Source of the DNA: Candidatus Poseidoniaceae archaeon
GTDB taxonomy: Archaea; Thermoplasmatota; Poseidoniia; Poseidoniales; Poseidoniaceae
Assembly (NCBI GenBank): GCA_938084675.1
Contig: CALKGM010000024.1
Coordinates: 1 to 37,796, forward strand
Length of the DNA stretch: 37,796 nucleotides
Reading direction: 5' to 3'
The translations under genes and the position numbers were made by a program. Shown one piece after another: positions 8,816 through 18,060 of the stretch (positions are counted from its first letter, which is position 1; each line of letters opens with the position of its first letter). Below the pieces are notes generated by a model that had not been told where the DNA came from, did not search any database, and saw only the letters and a list, made by a program, of their open reading frames with translations.

Positions 8816-10786
8816 TCAAATCAACTTCATTTGGATGGAGTGGGATGGGGGTTGTTCTGGAATGTTCTTGAACCACAAATATTCGCTAAGATTCCAAACT
8901 GCAGTTTCAATTTCCGAGCCGTAAGTTCCTTGTTTTTGGCCGATGGCATGAGAACCAAGATGACACAAGAGTGAACCATCATCATGTTCTCCGAGCGCTT
9001 GGAGAGAAGAGTTCAACGAGGACGGGTCGAACGTCACAATGCATTCAATCTGTTGTCGATGTTCATTCATGATTAGTGAAGGTGATGTCTCCGGATGTTC
9101 ATCTGAAATGTGTACTTCTCCCGTATTCAAAACAGGTATACCGTGAGCCAAGTATGACGCAACTTCTTGAGAAGATGAGGTCCCAATGCAATCATAAATT
9201 GATTCTAGTCGTTCCGTGAGCCACTCGGAAATTCCATCTTCTTGCAGTTCATATTCTGGTGAATATTGCTCTGGTTGGACGATGTATACGTTGAATCCAT
9301 GGCTGTGAAGAATCTGCGCAATGAGGCATTCCAATACGCCATATCCAACGACAAGAAAAACCCCGTTGGATTTTGCTTGCATTCTGTTGACGTGAGATTC
9401 ATACCGTTCGTAATCAAGTCGAGAAGAATGTGTGAGAAGGTCTCTCTTACGGACCACACCCATTACTTGCATTGACGGGAAAAAGGGTCGATCAAATAAT
9501 CCGTGACACCACTGGATTCCAACAACCGAAGAGGGGTCCCTCCCATCAAGGGCATATTTATCGTTCAACTTTTGACTTAATTCAAGGGAGGTTTCCAAAT
9601 TAGAAGTCCACAGCGGTAGAGCCTTTCCCCATGTCATCCGCAAGTTGTTGTGAAGTTCACCATGACGGAACAAGGAACGCTGGCATAGGTTCCATAGGTC
9701 CGATGAGGATTTTGCGTGTTCCAACTTTTCAGGATTGATCAGTAGTGTCCGTGGATCTTCCGATGTACTGCGCCAAGATTCTTTTGCCCAATCAGGTAGA
9801 TTTGAGGGCGAATAGGGGTCGATAACACTGTAAATGTGGTGCCATGCATGTTCCCTAAAAACAAGAAGTTCATCCAGGTATTTGTCCGCTGACTTTGTCC
9901 CGACTGCGGCGGCTTCCCGAGCCACCCTCATTGGAGAAAGAAAACCATAGTGGAACGCATAGGAAAGGCGAGAGACGCCAGATGGATCTGCAGCATTGTT
10001 CCTCCTACGTGCATACCCGTTCAGACCGTTGGAGAGGAAATTCTGCCATTTGCTGAGAGCAACACTTTCACCACCATGTTCCTGCCAGACTGGATGAATT
10101 GTAGGGTTGATGTTGCAGGTTCGGAGCAACCGAAAGCGTTCCTTTCGATTCCTTAGTTGGGATTGTACATCTACGGGCTCAAACGGCAAGGGGCCATTGT
10201 AAGAACGAGTTTTCACGTCACATATTGGCCAAGCGGCCTGCACTCTTCGCTTTCGCATTTTTTTGGTAGCGTTACGGAATTTGAACGGCCGATCAACAGA
10301 TTTCCCAAACAGCGGCATAGGTATAACACAATGGCAGTCCACATCAATAACTGGGCAAAGGGCCATCTGAGCAATAGTTTGGACCCATTTCGTCCAAGGA
10401 GGAAGCGGGAACATGTCAGTGACGATACAACTTGCATGTTCTGAAAAAGAGCGCATCACAGACGGGCGATGCCCGTCTCTTGCGAGGTGGAACGTGTAGC
10501 GCAAACCGAGTTTAGAACATCTATCGTCCATGTCAACTGCTGCATCAAGAATCATGTTGTGATGGCGCAAGGATGCGAACGGGTACCTCTCATCAAGTCC
10601 GTGATAGATGACCAACGGAAGGTCGTAGATTGCAGCGATATGTCGCCCGATATCAATTGCAGGATTCTCATCTACCCGAAACGATGATTTGAGCCAAACA
10701 ACGACTGGTCCCTGCCCTGTTGGTTGATCTTTGTCATTGAGCCTTCGCACTCGGTCGGCCAGGTGCTCGGGTAATCGGCCGATCAT
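8816..10786 (-). CDS. Class II photolyase/cryptochrome-like protein with a C-terminal extension
   Basis: About 656 residues. The N-terminal antenna-type domain begins near VVVWLKSSFRVDENPAI. The FAD-binding helical domain shows class II CPD photolyase features: LSYAFHYGFLSP, DLWNLCQRSLFRHGELHNN followed by LRMTWGKALPLWT, and LNDKYALDGRDPSSVVGIQW. Class II enzymes are usually about 450-500 residues; here about 190 more follow, with a Rossmann-like start (VFLVVGYGVLECLIAQIL) and no recognised catalytic motif. The enzyme class repairs UV dimers using light, consistent with life in surface water. The start at 10786 is chosen because a TATATA lies about 27 nt upstream, predicting a leaderless mRNA; the ATG at 10801 would lie too close to that box but cannot be excluded. 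Repair versus sensory function is open. Confidence 0.8.
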   Translation of the reverse strand: MIGRLPEHLADRVRRLNDKDQPTGQGPVVVWLKSSFRVDENPAIDIGRHIAAIYDLPLVIYHGLDERYPFASLRHHNMILDAAVDMDDRCSKLGLRYTFHLARDGHRPSVMRSFSEHASCIVTDMFPLPPWTKWVQTIAQMALCPVIDVDCHCVIPMPLFGKSVDRPFKFRNATKKMRKRRVQAAWPICDVKTRSYNGPLPFEPVDVQSQLRNRKERFRLLRTCNINPTIHPVWQEHGGESVALSKWQNFLSNGLNGYARRRNNAADPSGVSRLSYAFHYGFLSPMRVAREAAAVGTKSADKYLDELLVFREHAWHHIYSVIDPYSPSNLPDWAKESWRSTSEDPRTLLINPEKLEHAKSSSDLWNLCQRSLFRHGELHNNLRMTWGKALPLWTSNLETSLELSQKLNDKYALDGRDPSSVVGIQWCHGLFDRPFFPSMQVMGVVRKRDLLTHSSRLDYERYESHVNRMQAKSNGVFLVVGYGVLECLIAQILHSHGFNVYIVQPEQYSPEYELQEDGISEWLTERLESIYDCIGTSSSQEVASYLAHGIPVLNTGEVHISDEHPETSPSLIMNEHRQQIECIVTFDPSSLNSSLQALGEHDDGSLLCHLGSHAIGQKQGTYGSEIETAVWNLSEYLWFKNIPEQPPSHSIQMKLI

Positions 10787-10810
10787 GACCAAGCCTCGCA
10801 TTCTATTGGA

Positions 10811-10816
10811 TATATA
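10811..10816 (-). promoter_or_regulatory. TATA box of the photolyase-like gene
   Basis: TATATA within GGTATATATCC on the minus strand, about 27 nt upstream of the ATG at 10786 and only 12 nt from the ATG at 10801. The spacing favours initiation at 10786 on a leaderless transcript. An AT-rich stretch at about 10847-10857 is a weaker alternative box. Confidence 0.5.
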
Positions 10817-10892
10817 CCGGTGTTTTCAAACGCCGTATGTTCGCTAAAAAATAAAGAACTCATCGTCTGCTTTAAATGAGAACTATAGTGAA

Positions 10893-12548
10893 TCACTCTT
10901 CAGCAGATTCTACGAAGTGGGCAAAGAATTCATCAATATCAATAACACCGTTCTCATCCTCATCGGATTTATGGAAAATTGCTCTGGACTCATCAACGGA
11001 ATAGGTGAATCCGAGGGCACGAAGGGCACTTTGGAACTCACTCACATTGAGGTGCCCTTTACCACCGAGATCAGCCGCATGGAAGGCGGCAAGCCTACGC
11101 TGATGTTCGGATGGTGATGTTCTGCCAAATTGTTCCCTAAACGTCGCAATTGGAGTTTTATCCGAGGCAATGTAGTGCTCTCGGCCATACAAGTAGTAGG
11201 TGACCAGACCGGCAACGACTGCAGCACCGCCTCCGATGAAGGCTTTAGAGCCCATGAGAATGATAAGAAAAGCTCCAGCAATGATTCCCCAGAGTTGCAT
11301 CATCGGGTAGAGTGGTCCCTTGTAGGCAGGGTTCCAATCATGTCGATCACTTGTCTGGCGAAGAACGATGACACAGGAATTGATCATCATGAAAATCATG
11401 ATTTTGAATCCTGATGCTAATTTTACAACATCTTTCAAGGGTACAAACAAGATTGCTAGACCCATGGCAAGGCCAGTAATGATAATCGGTATGTGGGGTG
11501 TTTCATACCTCACTCCTACGTTTTCAAGCGGTTGAGGCAAAAGATTGTCTCGAGCCATTGCAAACAAGAACCGTGAGGAGGCCAGAATTCCTGCTAAGGC
11601 CATAGAAATCATGGTGAGAACTGAAAGTATCGCAGCAACGATTCCAAACTTCGTATTGACCACATGTTCAGCAAAGACGTAGATGGGGTCCTCAACGACT
11701 TTTCCATCGGTTCCAATCCACCATTCTCCGGGTATACTTGCCATCATCAAGAAAGTAATGACCGAATAAAGAACAGTAGCGATGAGGAGAGAAAGCATGA
11801 TGCCTGCTGGGAGGTTCTTTTCAGGCTCCTTGACTTCTCCCCCTATTGCGGCTACTTTGGTCACTCCCGCATAAGCAACAAATACGAATGCAGCGGTCTC
11901 AGCCAACGTCCAAACATCAGTGTTAAACGCCCCATCTAAGGGAATGCTGGCATCAAAGTCCGGGGAAAATAAGGCTGCGAGACAGATGACAAGCAGAAGT
12001 AGAACCGTCATAACAACAATCGGAGTTTGAATTGCTTTGACCTTGCTAACTCCCATAATGTTGACGACGGTTATCAACAATAAAGCCGATAAGGAAAGGG
12101 CCATGATATTGATTTCTACATCAAAATAATTTGTGACGGCGAGAAAGTATGCGGAAAAGCCAATCAAAGCAAATGCTGATTTCAGTAGAAATGAGGCCCA
12201 TAGGCCTAAACCGCTTACTGTACCAATCATCGGCCCGTAGGTTCGTTCCAAAAACACGTACGAGCCGCCGCTGGTAGGCATTCCTGATGCTAATTCGGAT
12301 TTTGATAACGCCCCTGGTAAGACTACAGAGGCTGCGAGAAGAAACGCCAGCCAGATTCCAGGCCCCATGATTTGTGCTGCAAATGTTGGAGTGACGAAGA
12401 TCCCTGGAAGCATTGCAGACAGTGAGATAATCACGACACCGGCTAAACCGATGGTTCGAGCGAGTGTGCCCTTGATTTCATCGGTAACACCTTTGATATC
12501 GCCCTTGACGACGCCTGATATTATGTTCTCAACAGTCCTTTTTGCCAT
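10893..12548 (-). CDS. APC-family amino acid permease with C-terminal EF-hand pair
   Basis: 551 residues from the ATG at 12548, which is preceded 4 nt upstream by GGGGGGAG. The first 450 residues contain about 12 membrane helices and APC-superfamily signatures, including ASGMPTSGGSYVFLERTYG in the helix 2-3 region and GGEVKEPEKNLPAGI after helix 6. The family moves amino acids or polyamines by proton- or sodium-coupled transport or exchange. The last 70 residues form an EF-hand pair: DLGGKGHLNVSE, and the canonical DEDENGVIDIDEF. Calcium control of transport from the cytoplasmic tail is a reasonable inference. EF-hand tails on APC carriers are rare. Substrate cannot be set from sequence. Confidence 0.85.
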   Translation of the reverse strand: MAKRTVENIISGVVKGDIKGVTDEIKGTLARTIGLAGVVIISLSAMLPGIFVTPTFAAQIMGPGIWLAFLLAASVVLPGALSKSELASGMPTSGGSYVFLERTYGPMIGTVSGLGLWASFLLKSAFALIGFSAYFLAVTNYFDVEINIMALSLSALLLITVVNIMGVSKVKAIQTPIVVMTVLLLLVICLAALFSPDFDASIPLDGAFNTDVWTLAETAAFVFVAYAGVTKVAAIGGEVKEPEKNLPAGIMLSLLIATVLYSVITFLMMASIPGEWWIGTDGKVVEDPIYVFAEHVVNTKFGIVAAILSVLTMISMALAGILASSRFLFAMARDNLLPQPLENVGVRYETPHIPIIITGLAMGLAILFVPLKDVVKLASGFKIMIFMMINSCVIVLRQTSDRHDWNPAYKGPLYPMMQLWGIIAGAFLIILMGSKAFIGGGAAVVAGLVTYYLYGREHYIASDKTPIATFREQFGRTSPSEHQRRLAAFHAADLGGKGHLNVSEFQSALRALGFTYSVDESRAIFHKSDEDENGVIDIDEFFAHFVESAEE

Positions 12549-12608
12549 TTTACTCCCCCCGATATCCAACATCAAAAAACTGAGTAATGAGTGTTAAAAA
12601 CTAATACG

Positions 12609-12620
12609 ATATATTATATT
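12609..12620 (-). promoter_or_regulatory. TATA box of the APC permease gene
   Basis: AATATAATATAT on the minus strand, 60-70 nt upstream of the permease ATG. It predicts a transcript with a leader of about 40 nt that includes the GGGGGGAG ribosome binding site. It separates the permease from the sdh genes as its own transcription unit. Confidence 0.45.
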
Positions 12621-12715
12621 GCCTCAAGTGTGAAAACATTTGTCCGTAATCCGGTAATTCGTTCTTCGCCAAAGATGACTAACATCTTGCAAGAAAGGTT
12701 AGGATGAAAATACCA

Positions 12716-13483
12716 TCAGTACCTTACCTTCTTTCGGGTGATGGTTCTCCATATTCGCTGAAGAGGGTCGTAGTAGCGATCCACAACGCGCTCTTTGAGT
12801 TGAATGATGGCGTCGTCTGTGATTTGAATGCCGGCTGGACAAACTTCAGTACAGCAACGGGTGATGTTGCAATACTCAACGCCAAATTCCTTTTTGATTT
12901 CTGGAATTCGGTCTTCTGTGTCAAGCGGATGCATCTCATATTGGGCCAATCGGACAAGGTTGCGTGGTCCTGCGAACCCGTCAAACAATGCATGGTCTCG
13001 CAACACGTGACATGTGTTGACGCACAGGAAGCACTCAATACATTCTCGGAATTGTTGGACACGGTCTGCTTCCATTTGATTGAACTCCCAGTTCATCTCA
13101 TCTGGCCCGTTAATCGGCTTGATACGCTGAGCAACTTCGTAATTCCAACTCACGTCGGTAACCAAGTCTTTGACGTGAGGGAAGGCTTTCATTGGGCGCA
13201 CTTCAATAGGTTGCCCTTCGGGAGTTTCGGCAACGACATCGCTCATTCTTGTCATGCACATTAAGCGCGGTCGTCCGTTGATTTCAGCAGAACAAGAGCC
13301 ACATTTCCCAGCCTTGCAGTTCCAGCGAACGGAAAGGTCTGGTTCCTGCTCGTGTTGAATTCGGTGAAGGCAGTCAAGAACGACCATTCCCTCGTCGAGT
13401 TCAACATTGTATGATTCAAGACTCGCTTCTTCGCCTTCGCCTCGTAGAATATTGAACGCTTGCTTCTTTCCTTTGAGTGACAT
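12716..13483 (-). CDS. sdhB: Succinate dehydrogenase iron-sulfur subunit
   Basis: 255 residues. The [2Fe-2S] ligands are in CKAGKCGSCSAEINGRPRLMC near residues 60-80, the [4Fe-4S] ligands in CIECFLCVNTC and the [3Fe-4S] ligands in CNITRCCTEVCPAG, the usual order for SdhB/FrdB. It passes electrons from the flavoprotein to the membrane subunit in complex II. The ATG overlaps the sdhA stop (TGATG) and has GGAGGTGA 6-7 nt upstream, so the start is firm. The order here is membrane subunit, sdhA, sdhB. Confidence 0.95.
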   Translation of the reverse strand: MSLKGKKQAFNILRGEGEEASLESYNVELDEGMVVLDCLHRIQHEQEPDLSVRWNCKAGKCGSCSAEINGRPRLMCMTRMSDVVAETPEGQPIEVRPMKAFPHVKDLVTDVSWNYEVAQRIKPINGPDEMNWEFNQMEADRVQQFRECIECFLCVNTCHVLRDHALFDGFAGPRNLVRLAQYEMHPLDTEDRIPEIKKEFGVEYCNITRCCTEVCPAGIQITDDAIIQLKERVVDRYYDPLQRIWRTITRKKVRY

Positions 13484-15336
13484 CACTTCTCACCTCCAGC
13501 TTCGGCGGCTCTCTCAGCAATCATAGCTTTGACCTCGTTGAGGGCCTCCTCAAGGTCGTCGCGTATGGCTTCAACCGGTTCCTGTCGAATCTTCATCTCA
13601 CCGTCTTCCATCCAAATGATGTTGAGGGTTTTGCCCCAATAATCATCCTCTGGTGTCGGGAAATCATCTCTTGTGTGACCGCCACGGCTTTCTTCCCGAG
13701 TCACTGCAGCAAGTGTTGCTGCGTGGGAAACATCAACCATGTTGAGCAAATCAAGGGCTTGATGCCAGCCAGAATTGTACTTGCGTGAAGTTCCAGAGGA
13801 ACATGCCATTGCTCGCGCCTTGTAGGATTTCAAATCATCAAGGGCTTCCTCAAGTTCAGCCTTGGTGCGAATGATGCCAACCTTCGCTTGCATCATATCC
13901 CGCATTTCGTCGTAAATCGCACCAGGGTTTTCTCCACCTTCTCGCATGAGAGGCGCAAGCATGTCGTCGATGGCGTTACCGACTTGTTCGTCATCAATAG
14001 TCGGTTGCGCCAAATCTTTGGCTCGTTTTGCAGCGAATTCACCTGCACGCTTCCCGAACACAATGAGGTCTGAAAGTGAGTTCCCTCCGAGACGGTTTGC
14101 TCCGTGAAGGCCAGAAGCGACTTCACCACAGGCAAAGAGTCCAGGAACGGTTGTTTCCTGAGTTTCAGCATTTACACGAACTCCGCCCATGACATAGTGT
14201 GCAGTTGGCCCGACTTCCATAGGTTCCTTTGAGATGTCAACACCGGCAAGTTCCTTGAACTGATGATGCATGCTCGGTAATTTCTTCAAAATAGCTTCTT
14301 CACCACGGTGAGAAATATCGAGGAATGCCCCGCCGTGGGGTGAACCGCGCCCTGCTTTGACTTCAGAATTGATGGCCTTTGCAACAACGTCACGAGTGAG
14401 GAGTTCAGGTGGTCGGCGAACGGTAGCAAGTTTTCCACTCACAACTTCTTCAACCCACTGGTCCGACTCTTCAATAGTGTCGGCGTGGTCGCCTGCAAAC
14501 ATCTCAGGGACGTAATCAAACATGAATCGCTTTCCTTCAGAATTGGTTAAGCGTCCACCCTCACCACGAACACCTTCTGTTACGAGAATACCTCGTACGG
14601 AGGGCGGCCAAACCATGCCGGTTGGATGAAATTGAACGAATTCCATGTCGCGTAGTTCTGCGCCGGCCCAAAGGGCAAGAGCATGTCCGTCTCCGGTGTA
14701 CTCCCAAGATCCAGAACATACAGACCAGCAACGGGTGATACCGCCAGTGGCCAAAACAACGGATTTGGCTGAAAACGCATGAACGTCTCCATCAACTCTG
14801 GTGTAAGCAACGCACCCTGTGACGCGGTCTCCTTCCTTGAGCAGGGTTCGGACGGTATATTCCATGAAAATGTCAATCCCTTCGTGAATGCCTCGCTCTT
14901 GGAGCGTACGAATCAATTCGAGGCCAGTTGCATCGCCAACGTGGGCGAGACGAGGGAAGGTGTGTCCACCAAAATTACGTTGATTGATCAAGTTGTTTGG
15001 TGTTCGGTCGAAGACAGCGCCCCATTGCTCCAGTTCCCTAACTCGGTCAGGGGCTTCTTTGGCATGGAATTCAGCCATTCGCCAGTTTGCTAGCCACTTA
15101 CTTCCTTTCATGGTGTCGTGGAAGTGAACCTTCCACCCATCACGAGGGTCGGCATTCTGGAGTGCAGCAGCACATCCGCCTTCGGCCATAACCGTGTGGG
15201 CTTTTCCGAGGAGAGATTTCGTGATCATAGCAGTCTTTGCTCCGCTTCGAGCAGCCTCAATAGCAGCCCTTAGCCCGGCGCCTCCGGCGCCGATGACAAT
15301 AACATCATATTCGTGGTTGGTTATCTGTTCAGTCAT
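13483..15336 (-). CDS. sdhA: Succinate dehydrogenase flavoprotein subunit
   Basis: About 617 residues. VIVIGAGGAGLRAAIEAARS is the N-terminal FAD-binding fold, and the His in KAHTVMAEGG is at the position used for covalent FAD attachment in SdhA/FrdA. EFVQFHPTGM, TEGVRGEGGRL and CGEVASGLHGANRLGGNSL are family signatures for the dicarboxylate site and FAD binding. The enzyme oxidises succinate to fumarate in the TCA cycle and feeds the quinone pool. Two consecutive ATGs occur (15339 and 15336); the second has better spacing from GAGGTGA. It starts 9 nt after the membrane-subunit stop. Fumarate reductase activity cannot be excluded. Confidence 0.95.
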   Translation of the reverse strand: MTEQITNHEYDVIVIGAGGAGLRAAIEAARSGAKTAMITKSLLGKAHTVMAEGGCAAALQNADPRDGWKVHFHDTMKGSKWLANWRMAEFHAKEAPDRVRELEQWGAVFDRTPNNLINQRNFGGHTFPRLAHVGDATGLELIRTLQERGIHEGIDIFMEYTVRTLLKEGDRVTGCVAYTRVDGDVHAFSAKSVVLATGGITRCWSVCSGSWEYTGDGHALALWAGAELRDMEFVQFHPTGMVWPPSVRGILVTEGVRGEGGRLTNSEGKRFMFDYVPEMFAGDHADTIEESDQWVEEVVSGKLATVRRPPELLTRDVVAKAINSEVKAGRGSPHGGAFLDISHRGEEAILKKLPSMHHQFKELAGVDISKEPMEVGPTAHYVMGGVRVNAETQETTVPGLFACGEVASGLHGANRLGGNSLSDLIVFGKRAGEFAAKRAKDLAQPTIDDEQVGNAIDDMLAPLMREGGENPGAIYDEMRDMMQAKVGIIRTKAELEEALDDLKSYKARAMACSSGTSRKYNSGWHQALDLLNMVDVSHAATLAAVTREESRGGHTRDDFPTPEDDYWGKTLNIIWMEDGEMKIRQEPVEAIRDDLEEALNEVKAMIAERAAEAGGEK

Positions 15337-15345
15337 CATCTCACC

Positions 15346-16161
15346 TCAAATTACAAACAATGCGACGTCGTTAACGTACCCTTCACAAACGGCTAGAACC
15401 CAAAGGTCTCCAAGGAAAACGAAGGTTAAGGATGTCCAAAACCAAAACCCGTGGGAACGGTTCAAGATACTGATTTTTCCGAAAAGTTTCCCTCGGATTT
15501 GACTCAATCCTGTTGTCCAACGGTCTAACATTCCACCGGCGAGATGGCGCAGTGCGTGACAGGAAGTGACATACATGGTGAGCAAGAATGCCTCAATGCC
15601 CATCACGAGGGTTCCAAACGAAAGACCAATACCGTCATCAAACGTCATGGCGTGGGTCACATCCCACCATTTTATGACAAGAATGACCATTGCAGCATAG
15701 AGAAAATATCGGTGCAAATTGTTGAAGATGAACAAGCGCTTTTCTCCCTGGTAACCGAGTTTCTTGTTGATATCAGGCTCGTCGACCCAGCAAGCAACGG
15801 GGCTTGCGAAGAAGGTGCGGTAGTAAACTCGGCGCATGTAATAGCAAGTACCTCGGAACCCAAATGGAATCCAAAGAATTAGCACTGCTGCGTTAACCCA
15901 GGTTGGATGGTCCCACGATGAAAGCCCAAACAAGTCCCATTCCAACACGTTCGGGGAAAAGATGGGCGACATCACCGTGTGATGGCTGTCTAGACCGTAG
16001 GAAATTGTCCCTTCAGTGGTGTAGATGAACAAGCGCCAAAACGTGTAAATCATAGCCGCAGTCAAGCCAATACCCATGGTAAGAGGCTGACTCCACCAGT
16101 TGTCTATTCGGTTCGTTCGACCCAAGCCATTGATGACTGGGAGTTTGATGCCGTCGCCCAT
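15346..16161 (-). CDS. Succinate dehydrogenase membrane-anchor subunit (single-gene cytochrome b type)
   Basis: 271 residues with about five membrane helices. Candidate heme or quinone-site histidines lie in NNLHRYFLYAAMVI and TSCHALRHLAGGMLD. Length, helix number and gene position before sdhA and sdhB resemble the single large anchor of the mycobacterial Sdh1 complex (Rv0249c type) rather than the paired SdhC/SdhD of many bacteria. It ties complex II to the membrane and passes electrons to quinone. GAGGGTG lies about 5 nt upstream of the ATG at 16161. The family match is from memory of architecture; heme number cannot be read. Confidence 0.75.
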   Translation of the reverse strand: MGDGIKLPVINGLGRTNRIDNWWSQPLTMGIGLTAAMIYTFWRLFIYTTEGTISYGLDSHHTVMSPIFSPNVLEWDLFGLSSWDHPTWVNAAVLILWIPFGFRGTCYYMRRVYYRTFFASPVACWVDEPDINKKLGYQGEKRLFIFNNLHRYFLYAAMVILVIKWWDVTHAMTFDDGIGLSFGTLVMGIEAFLLTMYVTSCHALRHLAGGMLDRWTTGLSQIRGKLFGKISILNRSHGFWFWTSLTFVFLGDLWVLAVCEGYVNDVALFVI

Positions 16162-16256
16162 GGTTACACCCTCATTTCCCCTAAGGGAACATGTTACCCA
16201 ATGCCGCAGGGTCTTTGAGGTTCACCATTGGACCACAGGGATTTTGGAGGTGAATT

Positions 16257-17885
16257 TCAAGCCAATTGAGTCCAGTCAACATCAGCTTCTGCCATCTCAA
16301 CTTCTTCAACATCCATCTGAGCAAGTTGGAGTTTTCCTGACAGTTCGTCGTTGACTGCATGCCAGTAAGAATAGGCTTCAATAACCCAGATTCCAGATTC
16401 TCTCGTTCCGTTTCCAGAGCCTTTTACTCCACCGAATGGAAGGTGGGCTTCAGCACCTGTGGTGGAGTTGTTGATTCCTGTCATTCCAGCCTTGATGCCG
16501 GTCTTGTACCTGTATGCTTCCAAACGGTCGTTGGTGTAGATTGCGGAAGACAAACCGTAGGGACTTGCATTCGCCAGATGAAGGGCGTGGTCAAAATCAT
16601 CTGCCTTGCAGATGGTAACTGCAGGCCCGAAGACTTCCTCATGGAAGCACTTCATGTCTTCAGTGACTTCGGTAAAGATGTGAGGCCACATGAACACACC
16701 ATCTTCTGCAGTTCCGAGGAAATTGGCGGGTTGGTTATCGCTGGTAATACGGCCTTTGCCGAACAGATGGTTAGCACCCGATTCCTTACACATTTCTACT
16801 CCTGTGAGGAAGTCCTTAGCGTATTTTTCAGACAACATTGGGCCGTACAATACGCCGTCGTGTGCAAGTGAGTCCCCTATGGTTGTGGATTCAACTTTAG
16901 CCATGAACTTGGTCATGAATTCGTCGTAGATATCTTTGTGGAGAATCAAGTTTCCGAGCGAAGTGCAGCGTTGACCTGCAGTTCCGAAGGCACCCCAATA
17001 TGCACCCTCAACAGCGTTGTCAAGGTTCGCACTTGGCATAACGACAAGTGGATTCTTCCCCCCGAGTTCAAGCGAACACGATACGAGGTTGCGGCCACAT
17101 ACTTCTCCGATCATCTTACCGACTTCAGTGGAACCTGTGAAGGAAATTTTGTTGACGCGTCCTTCATCGACTGCGTCAACAAGATATTGTCCTGCGCCGC
17201 TTCCTTTCCCATGAACCAGATTGATAACTCCGTTCGGGACTCCAGCCTCGTGCATGATACGTGCAAGTGCAAAGGAGAGAAGCGGTGCATCTTGTGGACT
17301 CTTCCACACACATGTGTTTCCGCACATGATTGCTGGAATCATCTTCCAGAAAGGAACCGCTGCTGGGAAGTTGCAGGCGTTGATAATACCGCAGACTCCA
17401 AGTGGGCGGCGGTAGGTGAACAGTTCTTTATCTGGCAGTTCTGAGTTAACGGTTTGTCCGTACAGGCGTCGGCCTTCGGATTGGAAAAAGAGACAGGTGT
17501 CGATTGCTTCTTGTACTGAGCCAGCCGATTCTTTCAGAGTCTTGCCTATTTCGCGGGTTTCAAGTGCGACGATGGCGTCCTTGTGCTCCATCAACAACCG
17601 GCCCATGTTTCCGATGATCTGACCGCGAGTTGGAGCGGGGGTTGCTGCCCATCCAGGGAATGCAGCATGTGCGGCATCAAGAGCAGAGTGAACGTCCTCT
17701 CGAGTTGAGAGAGGGAATTCGCCGAGGGTGTCGTTGAGGATGGCCGGATTAATGGAAGTGAATGTGGCTCCATCGCTTGCCAGTGTCAACTGACCGTTGA
17801 TGATGTTGTAACCCTTAACACTAGGCTTACCGTTCGGGTTGTTTGAAGTCAAAAATTCGAGGCCGGTTTCTAAGACGTGAACCAT
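16257..17885 (-). CDS. NAD(P)-dependent aldehyde dehydrogenase
   Basis: About 542 residues from the ATG at 17885; in-frame upstream codons would add 29 residues unlike the family. It has the full ALDH fold: NACNFPAAVPFWKMIPAI in the cofactor domain, ISFTGSTEVGKMIG, the general-base Glu in SLELGGKNP and the catalytic Cys in GTAGQRCTSLG. The GTAGQRC context recalls the ALDH7-type (antiquitin/aminoadipic semialdehyde) branch, but succinate-semialdehyde or other substrates are possible. It lies 95 nt upstream of the succinate dehydrogenase genes on the same strand, so product entry to the TCA cycle is an attractive but unproven link. Divergent from cdc48. Confidence 0.9.
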   Translation of the reverse strand: MVHVLETGLEFLTSNNPNGKPSVKGYNIINGQLTLASDGATFTSINPAILNDTLGEFPLSTREDVHSALDAAHAAFPGWAATPAPTRGQIIGNMGRLLMEHKDAIVALETREIGKTLKESAGSVQEAIDTCLFFQSEGRRLYGQTVNSELPDKELFTYRRPLGVCGIINACNFPAAVPFWKMIPAIMCGNTCVWKSPQDAPLLSFALARIMHEAGVPNGVINLVHGKGSGAGQYLVDAVDEGRVNKISFTGSTEVGKMIGEVCGRNLVSCSLELGGKNPLVVMPSANLDNAVEGAYWGAFGTAGQRCTSLGNLILHKDIYDEFMTKFMAKVESTTIGDSLAHDGVLYGPMLSEKYAKDFLTGVEMCKESGANHLFGKGRITSDNQPANFLGTAEDGVFMWPHIFTEVTEDMKCFHEEVFGPAVTICKADDFDHALHLANASPYGLSSAIYTNDRLEAYRYKTGIKAGMTGINNSTTGAEAHLPFGGVKGSGNGTRESGIWVIEAYSYWHAVNDELSGKLQLAQMDVEEVEMAEADVDWTQLA

Positions 17886-18060
17886 GAGCAAAGCGAACAA
17901 CACTCGTCTCTTGAATGTGATGGAACGAATAACATGGTCAATACAAGGCGTGGATTTAAGTGACTCCTGCACTTTTGGCCTTTGTAAACTGACCTGAATG
18001 GCGTGGTGGAGTCTTCATATACCGTCGTATGCCAATAGGAAATGTTGAGGAGCGAGTGTT

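Noticed and set aside
16181-16228. 15-residue frame MVNLKDPAALGNMFP between the aldehyde dehydrogenase and sdh genes
   Set aside because: No ribosome binding site and too short to judge without relatives.
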